Positions 56,528 through 64,000 of a DNA stretch of 64,000 bases are shown piece by piece; position 1 is the first letter of the stretch, and each line of letters opens with the position of its first letter. The stretch is from Rana temporaria. Lineage: Eukaryota > Chordata > Amphibia > Anura > Ranidae. The position numbers and the translations under genes are program-made. The notes below the pieces were generated by a model that did no database searches, was not told the DNA's origin, and was given only the letters and a program-made list of their open reading frames with translations. Location of the stretch: contig NC_053491.1 in the NCBI RefSeq assembly GCF_905171775.1, positions 397,699,838-397,763,837 on the forward strand. The letters are read 5' to 3'.

Positions 56528-57051
56528 GAAGCCATTTGTGTTGTTAATTAACAGGCTCAAATCATTTACAGTAATAACTCGGTTTGCGAATAACGTGGTA
56601 TATGAGCATTTTGCAAGACGAGCAAATTTTTTTTTCAAATTGTAAATGGAAATATGCAAAAATCGATGGTTTATGAGATTTTCACGTCTTTCCATAAATC
56701 AACCAAATAATTCAAATTTGTTTATTCATGCTAGTTTGAAGACAAAAAAGAATAGAGTGGTCTGCTAAAATATATATATATTTCTTAACTAAAAATTCAG
56801 TGCAAAATAATATCAAATATAATTGATGATGATACAAAGAATACACCTTCAATTATCAATTATATGGGTGATACAAATGATGAAAATTTTTACCACAAGC
56901 TCTTGTTACAAAAATACCATGTCTCAACACTTCATGAAGGCTTGGTAAATAGCTTTCCGTGGCTTTACAGACTATGAAAACAAACTAGGTGTTGATTTTA
57001 ACAAGTTGCGGTTTCTTCTCAAACAAACAGTTCTACAAGTTTAAACCTCTC
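56528..57051. other. Stretch with a possible Tigger/pogo-type terminus
   Basis: After TA at 56577-56578 comes CAGTAATAACTCGGTTTGCG, which resembles the CAGTAAAACCCTGGTTTGCG terminus at 62206. No other end was found. The remainder is AT-rich. Confidence 0.35.
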
Positions 57052-57054
57052 TAA

Positions 57055-57463
57055 AGCCTCGTACACACGATCAGTCCATCTGATGAGAACGGTTTGAAGG
57101 ACCGTTGTCATCGGTTAACCGATAAAGGTGACTGATGGTCCGTCGCGCCCACACACCATCAGTTAAATAACTGATCGTGTCAGAACGCGGTGACGTCAAA
57201 CACAACGACGTGCTGAAAAAAATGAAGTTCAATGCTTCCAAGCATGCGTCGACTTGATTCTGAGCATGCATGGATTTTTAACCGATGGTCGTGCCTACTA
57301 ACGATCGGTTTTGACCTATCGGTTAGGAATCCATTGGCTAATTTAAAGCAAGTTGGCTTTTTTTTAACCGATGGTTAAATAAAACCTATGGTACCCACTC
57401 ACGATCGGTTTTGACCAATGAAAACTGTCCATCAGACCGCTGTCCTCTGTTTAACCTGAGGCC
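57055..57463. mobile_element. Harbinger-like MITE (CAGTCCATC subfamily)
   Basis: It starts AGCCTCGTACACACGATC and ends CTGAGGCC. Flanks are TAA (57052-57054) and TTA (57464-57466). It is a sister of 14572-14980 and 60750-61138, with GCATGCGTCGACTTGATTCT and GACGTGCTGAAAAAA shared. Confidence 0.75.
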
Positions 57464-57894
57464 TTACAGTATATGGACAATTCTGTTAACCATATACAAA
57501 CTTGGTAATTTAACCAAGACTTATTTTAAGTAAAGATAAATTTAGAATGAATCTTTGGTTCAACACATACTATAACTAATCCAATTATAAGACATTGAAG
57601 TCAGTTCTGTTGAGATATAAAAATATATATATCTCTCTTTGTTTAAAAGTGAAATAAAGTCATACTGCTGTTAGAATTTATTTCACTCCAAAATTTAAAT
57701 GACCAAAATTGATTGGGTTAGTTAAGCATATGCTCAAACAAATTCAATTACCAAAAGGTAAAAACATAAATTAATACGTTATCAGAGATTTAAGAAATCT
57801 GTTGTTTTGAGAGGTATCAGCTGGTTGTCCCAAAGGACTTCTCTACCATTCCTACAGCTTTCCATTCTCTTTTCCTCCTTCCTCCTGGAATTTT
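57464..57894. other. Gene-free intronic stretch
   Basis: AT-rich; nothing recognised. Confidence 0.35.
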
Positions 57895-58770
57895 GTTCAA
57901 ATCTCTGAAAGGTCCCACCAAATCTGGGAAGATAGGGAGGTATGGATTTGTACTAGAAGAGGGGAGAGTATTTTTGCATTGGGGAGAAGGATTTATACTG
58001 GGAGGGGGTATTTGGGGGCGAGGATTTGTGCTACAACTGAGGGGATGAAGAAGATTGAGGGGAATACATGAGTTCTGCTGGGATAGGGGTTTTGTGCTTG
58101 GAGCGGGCATTTGAGTGGATGTTAAGAGGATTTGTACTGGAGGATATTTGGGGGAGAAGATATGTTCTGGGGGGTTGTGCTGGTAGGGGGATTTGGGGGG
58201 GAGTTGTTCTCGAAATGGGGGAGGATTTGTGATGGAATGTGGTTTTGGGGGGATTTGTGCTGGGGGGTAGGATGGGGCAAGAACGATTTGGACTTTGTGT
58301 TAGAAGTGGGGAGAGGATTTGCGCTGGAAGGGAACATTTTGGGGTGAAGATTTGTGCTAGAGGGGGATTTGTGTTTTGAAAGGAGGGAGAGAATTTTTTC
58401 TGAAAGAAGAAATTTAGGGGGGGGAGTTGTGATGCTGGGAGGGGAGATTTTGAGAATTTGGGAATTTGGTGGTGAAGGATTTATACTTGAAAGGGGAGTT
58501 GTTCTATGACGTAGGATTTGGGGGGCTCAGCAAGATTTGTGATGGGAGGCTAAGAAGATATCTGGGGGGGGATTTCGGGAAGGGGGTGAAGATTTCTGCT
58601 GGAATAGGGAAAAGGGGGATTGTGTGCTAAGAGGGGATTTGGAGGGGGGTTGGAGGAGGATTTTTGCTGAAGAAGGGCGAGGAGGATTTGTGTTGTGAGA
58701 GGGAGAAAGGATTTATGGTGGGGAGCAAAGATTTGTTCTGGGAGGGGTGAAAGATTTTTTATTTTTTTTT
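57895..58770. repeat. Degenerate G-rich tandem array (GGGGGAGGATTTGTGCTGGGAG units)
   Basis: About 870 bases of imperfect units of roughly 25-40 bp built from GGGG, GATTTGTGCTGG and GGGGATTTGGGGG. The + strand is almost free of C, and many runs of three or more G lie close together. Pro/Ser-rich minus frames (57817-58337) are its shadow. I know no transposon of this form. Confidence 0.75.
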
Positions 58771-59316
58771 AGAAGGAAAGGAGTGTGTAAAGTGTGGGAG
58801 ACAACTGCTTGTGAATGTTGCACTCTCCTGACCCCTACATTGTTTGTTGCATCTCCTGACTCCTGCACTCTTTTTTTTTTATTCCTGACTCCTACTATGC
58901 ATTACACATTCCTGTTCCCTGCATTCTGTGCATTACATACACCTTGCTCTATGTGTGTCATGTACTTCTAAATCTGGCACTGACTACTTGGGCAGTAATC
59001 TTGACCCTTGAACTCTCTTACCCCAGCACTCTGCCTTGCAGATTACTGCACTGTACACACTATATTGTAATTTAGATATTTCTCAGCAATGTCTTAATTG
59101 TCCCCACAGTTGTTGGTTGCTAAGCAGTCCTTGACTATTTTAATGACCTTCCCCTTCAAGGTAGACTCAGACAATATGATAGCTCTCTGTCTATTTAGTG
59201 TGTTTGAATCTGCCCACTCCACCATTCATAAAATGTATATTACTATACTATTCTCCCACAATGCGTGTTCTGTGAAAGGAGGAGCAGTTGAATGACATGA
59301 CCCATTCACAGAACAC
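58771..59316. other. Gene-free intronic stretch
   Basis: CTCCTGACTCCTGCACT-type words recur near 58825-58920 as a short degenerate repeat. Nothing else was recognised. Confidence 0.3.
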
Positions 59317-59319
59317 AAT

Positions 59320-59913
59320 GGGCCAGATTCACATAGAGATACGACAGTGTATCTCCTGATACGCCGTCGTATCTCTGAGTTGTGCCGGTCGTATCTATGC
59401 AACTGATTCATAGAATCAGTTACGCATAGATATCCCTAAGATCCGACAGGTGTAACTGTGTTACACCGTTGGATCTTAGGCTGCAATTCCAGGCCGGCTG
59501 CTAGGTGGCGCTTCCCTATCTTTTACGCAACGATTATGCTAATGAGCAGTTACGTCGATTCCGAAACGAACGACCGATTGGCGCTTTTTTTTACGTCGTT
59601 TGCGTTCGGCTTTTTCCGGCGTATAGTTACCCCTGGGTCTATAGCGACGTCATTGGGAGCAATGCACGCCGGGAAAATTTGCGGACGGCGCATGCGCAGT
59701 TAAATCGGCGCTGGGACGCGCCTGATCTAAATACTACACTCCCCCTAGCCGCGGAATTTGAATTCCGTCTGGGGATTTACGATACGCCGCCAGAAGGTTT
59801 TGAGGTAAGTGCTTTGTGAATTACCCACTTGCCTCAAAAACTTGCGGCGGCGGATCTTAAATCACATAGGTTACGCGGATCTAAAGATCCGCTAACCTAT
59901 GTAAATCTGGCCC
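59320..59913. mobile_element. GGGCCAGATTC-family TIR element, TSD AAT
   Basis: It starts GGGCCAGATTCACATAGAG and ends TATGTAAATCTGGCCC, with perfect AAT at 59317-59319 and 59914-59916. GGATCTAAAGATCCGC near its right end matches the left end of 3557-4289 (GCGGATCTTTAGAGCCGCG) reversed. Confidence 0.85.
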
Positions 59914-59916
59914 AAT

Positions 59917-60746
59917 GCATTTTGTAACATTAGTAATACAAGCTCACTTAATGGTGGAGAGGGAAAAGGGGGGTAGGTGAGCAGCACAACTTTTCTCAGT
60001 AGCAGCAGCTGCTGTTACCTACTCACAGCAGTGGGGGACAGCTGCTTAGGTCAGTATCTGGTGGCTATTGGGGAGGCAGTGTAGGGAAGATTTTTTTTTA
60101 CCAGAAGCAGCCAACTGCAGGTGGTGGGATGGATACACACCATTTTACATACCTAATACATTTTGTGCTGTATGCCAAAAAAAAAAAAAAACAGCTAAAA
60201 TGTGTTTGAATAAAACAGGTTTAAAAAAAAATCTTTTTCAGAAATTGTACAGTTGATATACTGTAAAGAGTTTCTATCAACAGACTCATGTGTTGTATTC
60301 ACTTTAAACTTTAGAGGGAGCTACATCCTTAAATGTAGATGGATGTGTACCACATGCAGTGTGCATATCATTGTTATAATACAGCTGCATTATAAAGCTG
60401 TAGAGCAAAATAATGGTGAATTAAAGAGGACAAAAATAATGAATAAAAAATAAACTGGACTTCAGTTAGAAAGTGTAAAAAGGGAGTAATTCAATTTTCT
60501 TAACTATGATGATATCTTATTTCTAAAAGCTTGCAGTCTCAAGCAGAGAAATGAAAAGTGCACTGGTCTTCCTTTTGTCTGTTGTTCATGGCATTAAATG
60601 TGCTTGTTGCAGAAAATAAGTGAGTGAAGTAAGAGTATGGAAAAATATTCCTACCCTCCAAGCAATCCCTAACCCCAAAACGTAACCCTTACTGGAACCT
60701 GATCCTAAAACCGTTTCTTAAATTGACTGTAGCTATTTTAAAAAGC
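59917..60746. other. Gene-free intronic stretch
   Basis: AT-rich; no recognised element. Confidence 0.35.
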
Positions 60747-60749
60747 TAA

Positions 60750-61138
60750 GACCTCGTTAAACAGAGGACACCGGTCTGATGGACCATTTTCATCGGTCAA
60801 AACCGATCGTGTGTGGGCCCCATAGGTTATTTAACCATCGGTTAAAAAAAAGCCAACTTGCTTTAAATTTAACCAATGGATTCCTAACTGATAGGTAAAA
60901 AAAACGATTAGTAGGCACAACCATCGGTTAAAAATCCACGCATGCTCAGAATCAAGTCGACGCATGCTTGGAAGCATTGAACTTCGTTTTTTTCAGCACG
61001 TCGTTGTGTTTTACGTCACCGCGTTCTGACACGATCAGTTTTTTAACCGATGGTGTGTAGGCGTGACGGACCATCGGTCAGCTTCATCGGTTAACCGATG
61101 ACAACGGTCCATCAGACCGTTCTCATCGGATGGACTGA
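60750..61138. mobile_element. Harbinger-like MITE (CAGTCCATC subfamily), reversed, one end missing
   Basis: The left end GACCTCGTTAAACAGAGGAC follows TAA (60747-60749) and corresponds to the right end of 57055-57463. Inside is AATCAAGTCGACGCATGC. The far end stops at CGGATGGACTG, without the CGTGTGTACG terminus. Confidence 0.68.
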
Positions 61139-61864
61139 AGTGTTCTGCCTGTAGAAGGGCAGTGGCCTCTGCTCATTTCCGCCCTAACATTCGATACTGG
61201 TCACGGTTCCGGTCGCTGGTGCGCATGCGCGGAGTGATGTGCTCACGTCACCGTTATCCATTGACTTAACACTTTGTACAGCCCCCGGGACCGGGAACAG
61301 GAAAGAAGTTCAGTTACAGCAGCTTCACTGTCCGGCCAGGAGAGGCTTACAGGCACAGTACTGTCATCATCTATCTATTTTTTGCTTGTCACTTTTTACA
61401 TTGTGGTACGCACATTTTATTAGGGGATGTTTTGGGGCTCAATAAACCTGTTTTATAAAAACAATATCACACTATACTGTATGAGTTTCCATTATATGTG
61501 GTTGTGGTTTGATTGAACATAAAACACACTGGCTGGTGGAGAGTGCAGCGTCCAGGAGATACACAGACATATATTCCAGGCTCTTTATTTCCATATTTGT
61601 GGTGAGTGCATCCCCAAAAGGGGAGTTAATATCCCCCCACGTGGTGAACGCCCCCTCTGGTGAAAGGAGCACTGATTGAAGGACTGTTTTCTGTATATCT
61701 TTCCATTTGTACTATCATTCGATTTCCTATATCCGTTTGGGCATATAGAAGTGTTTCAGACGCCTGTCTGGAAGTAGCGCTGCTACAGTTTTATATTGAA
61801 CTTTGGACTTTTAGTTTTAAAGTTTTTATGTTTTACTGTGTATCCTAAGTATCTAGTTCTGTGG
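61139..61864. other. Unclassified stretch, retroelement-like tail possible
   Basis: GC-rich start (GCGCATGCGCGG at 61221), then GGGCTCAATAAACCTG with an AATAAA at 61441-61446. No domains or terminal repeats were seen. Confidence 0.3.
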
Positions 61865-61952
61865 GCACGGCGCACAGATACGACGGTGCATAGTTACATT
61901 TACGCAGCATATATCGAGATACGTCGGCGTAAGTGCTTTGTGAATCCGGGCC
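61865..61952. repeat. Right-end fragment of the GGGCCAGATTC family
   Basis: CAGATACGACGG, GAGATACGTCGGCGTAAG and GTGCTTTGTGAATCCGGGCC are words of that family. Only about 90 bases remain. Confidence 0.55.
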
Positions 61953-62205
61953 AGAGTGTTTTAACTACATATTCACAATCATCTCATCAGCAACATATTG
62001 ATTTTAAATAGTTAACCACTACTCTAGGTTGATGCCACTATCCCTGCTACATTTCCTCCAGCTGCTCACCCAGGCTTGTTTCTAATTACTCTATGATAAA
62101 TCAGTATCAGACATCAAAGACTTTAGTGGATCGAGATTTTTTCATGTTGCTTTGCTACACTGCTAATACATGTTTTCCTGGCATTTGGCAATTTTTTTTC
62201 TATTA

Positions 62206-62340
62206 CAGTAAAACCCTGGTTTGCGAGCATAATTTGTTCCAGAAACATGTTTGGAATCCAAAGCACTTGTATATCAAAGCAAATTCCCCCTTAAGAAATA
62301 ATGGAAACTCAAATGATTTGTTCCACAACCATTTATTCAT
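62206..62340. repeat. Tigger/pogo-like terminal fragment
   Basis: CAGTAAAACCCTGGTTTGCG after TA (62204-62205), then GCATAATTTGTTCCAGAAAC, resembles the ends of pogo/Tigger-type MITEs. No right terminus was found. Confidence 0.45.
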
Positions 62341-62459
62341 AAGTCCTTCAGTTTAAAGTCCATATAAAAAGATTACAGTGATGTAAAATGTCCATCCACA
62401 AATGGCAGCCTCCACAAGTGGATTAGAAGCAAAATCCAGCAGGAGCTACAGAGTATTAA

Positions 62460-63323
62460 CCTCCCTGGCGGTGTTCCCGAGACTGACTCGGGGTTAGATT
62501 TTCCTGCTACGATCGGTAACCCCGAGTCAGTCTCGGCTCGCCTCGCTGAATCCACAGGCACTTTTTACTTACCTTGTCCCTGGATCCAGCGATGCCACCG
62601 CGCTGTGTGAGCGAGCGGGACCTCGCTCGATTCACATAGTGCCTCCGTGTGACGCCGATCTCCGTTCCCTGCGACGTTACGACGCACGGGGACGGAGAAC
62701 GGCGCCAAATTCAAAAACGTAAACAAACACCTTACATACAGTATACTGTAATCTTATAGATTACAGTACTGTATGTAAAAAAAACACACCCCCCCTGTCC
62801 CTAGTGGTCTGTCCTGTGTCATGCATGTCATTTTATATAATAAAAACGTTTCTTTCTCCCTGCAAACTGTAGATTGTCCATAGCAACCAAAAGTGTCCCT
62901 TTATGTCAAAAATAGTTTTAGATCAGCTAAAAAACAGCGATAATAAATTATAATCACTTGCAGAATTGTGCGATAGCGATTTGTGGGGAAATTCGTCATA
63001 AAAAAAAATAAATAATGACAGCAACAATTCTGCAACTGAGCAAATTTCAGTGATTTTAATTTGATTACATTATTGAATAATTTTTATTATAATTATATTA
63101 TTATTTGTTATAATTATTTATAATTATTTATTATATTATAATTTATAATTTTGTTTTTAAAAAAATGTCATACCCGGGATGCCTATTAGAATCTTGTTTG
63201 GTCAGATTTAAGTGAGTTATTTCTAAAAATTACAGGCCTACAATATAAAACGCCAAATTTCCTTGCAAATAATGGTACCGCTTTCAGCATGTTTTTTCTG
63301 AAAGAATCATACCGCCAGGGAGG
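62460..63323. mobile_element. piggyBac-type element with CCTCCCTGGCGGT termini
   Basis: It starts CCTCCCTGGCGGTGTTCCC and ends CATACCGCCAGGGAGG, with TTAA at 62456-62459 and 63324-63327. The left third has CGAGACTGACTCGGGGTTA and a mirrored CCCCGAGTCAGTCTCGG; the right half is extremely A/T-rich (63000-63160). It is non-coding. Confidence 0.85.
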
Positions 63324-63348
63324 TTAAAGAGAAGAGAGGCACCTCTAA

Positions 63349-63603
63349 TGCCTTGTACACACGCAAAAACCAGCAAGTTTCTTACTGGGAGATATTTCTT
63401 TGCAGAGGAAACCGGTCGTGTGTACATTTTCATCAAGGAAACTGTCGAGAAACTCGACGAGCCAAAAAGAGAGCAAGTTCTCTATTTCCCCGATGGGAAT
63501 GGAGAAACTTGCCTTGTCGAGTTCCTCGACAGCCTAACAAGGAACTCGACGAGGAAAATGATGTGTTTCGCCCGTCGAGTTCCTCGGTCGTGTGTACGAG
63601 GCT
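63349..63603. mobile_element. Harbinger-like MITE, TSD TAA
   Basis: It starts TGCCTTGTACACACG and ends GTCGTGTGTACGAGGCT, with TAA at 63346-63348 and 63604-63606. The arms pair as in 19442-19710. The ORFs at 63348-63723 on both strands are shadows. Confidence 0.8.
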
Positions 63604-63606
63604 TAA

Positions 63607-64000
63607 GTGTAGCAATATGGTTACATTTAATGAAGGTACAACATTTAGCAACTCACATGGTTGATGATTAAAAGAGAAACATTTGAGGATGCAGGCATTC
63701 GGGGTAAAGACCGTCCCCCTCACTGCCGGCTCTGAGCGCTGTCAGTCTGCAAACATGATCTGGAAGATTACCCTACAGTAGAGCGATTAAACCACTCATG
63801 GAGCGCAGTGTGGATGGGATGACGTCGGTGGTGGTAAGGAGTATGTGGACTCCGGGGTAAACCTGTCCACATAGACCATACTCCTTACCACCATTAACGT
63901 CGCCCCTTTCTTTTTTTTAGATCCCCATGACTGAGCTCCAAGGGGCATAATAAAACATGTTGGGGACATGGTCTGTTGGGAGCCCAGGCTGAGGTTGTCT
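63607..64000. other. Gene-free stretch with a strong hairpin
   Basis: At 63820-63903, GACGTCGGTGGTGGTAAGGA and TATGTGGAC face GTCCACATA and TCCTTACCACCATTAACGTC around a 14-base loop. The remainder is unclassified and runs off the window. Confidence 0.5.

Larger units (their letters stand above)
19155..64000 (+). other. Probable intron 1 of the QRFPR-like gene (runs past the window end)
   Basis: The donor GTAAGA at 19155-19160 opens a gap in which I could not recognise the expected second exon (TM3 with its conserved Cys and the ERH motif). If the gene is intact, at least 44.8 kb of intron lies here, nearly all of it transposon sequence. A short exon hidden among repeats cannot be excluded by reading alone. 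Confidence 0.5.

Noticed and set aside
56144..56695. 183-codon minus ORF
   Set aside because: It runs across two unrelated MITEs and has no domain.
57817..58337. Proline- and serine-rich minus ORFs
   Set aside because: Produced by the G-rich tandem array on the other strand.

Overview
The window is vertebrate nuclear DNA, most likely from a frog, and the repeat types look ranid to me. Three things suggest this: one exon of a class A peptide GPCR with vertebrate splice signals, several Tc1 families shared by fish and frogs, and a dense cover of short non-autonomous DNA transposons. There is no bacterial gene organisation. Almost every open frame of 60-180 codons is a shadow of a palindrome, a minisatellite or a broken transposase. 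I see no rRNA, tRNA or CRISPR array. The species call is inference.

The only host gene I can support is the first coding exon of a QRFP/26RFa receptor (QRFPR, GPR103 type) at 18812-19154 on the + strand. It holds the N-terminus, TM1 and TM2 and ends at a clean phase-1 donor, GAG|GTAAGA. No second exon was recognised downstream. If the gene is intact, bases 19155-64000 are all part of intron 1. An unidentified coding-like relic lies about 7 kb upstream (11529-11855).

The rest is transposon strata, which I delimited by target-site duplications (TSDs). (1) hAT-type elements with 8-bp TSDs: 1465-1741, 3247-4307, 33050-33397, 37416-37928, 40788-41014, 50783-51179 and an older interrupted copy at 34873-37214. 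(2) Elements flanked by TTAA, piggyBac type: 236-1370, 4891-5889, 14517-15550, 16800-17253, 23517-23915, 35058-37118, 39016-39995, 54140-55041, 62460-63323, a truncated copy at 43283-44478, and 33599-34747, which is flanked by TTTA instead. (3) Short TIR elements with TAA/TTA/TTC 3-bp TSDs and (A/G)GCC(T/G)CGTACACACG ends, Harbinger-like: 10956, 14572, 19442, 27091, 36263, 56312, 57055, 60750 and 63349. (4) A GGGCCAGATTC-ended family with 3-bp TSDs that are not TWA: 3557, 7471, 31737, 43518, 52888, 56092, 59320 and 61865. (5) Four Tc1/mariner relics: 11939-13054, 24488-26090, 30456-30990/47541-48830 (one family) and 52018-54086. The copy at 24488 is the least decayed and has only two 1-base frameshifts.

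Elements are nested, so relative insertion ages can be read directly. The least familiar structures are three. One is a 2.2-kb element at 4531-6780 whose inverted ends are built of reiterated subrepeats. The second is three copies of a CTGANGA...GAAAC motif that resembles a hammerhead-ribozyme core. The third is a GGGGATTT-type degenerate tandem array at 57895-58770. Long stretches with no recognised feature are listed as such.
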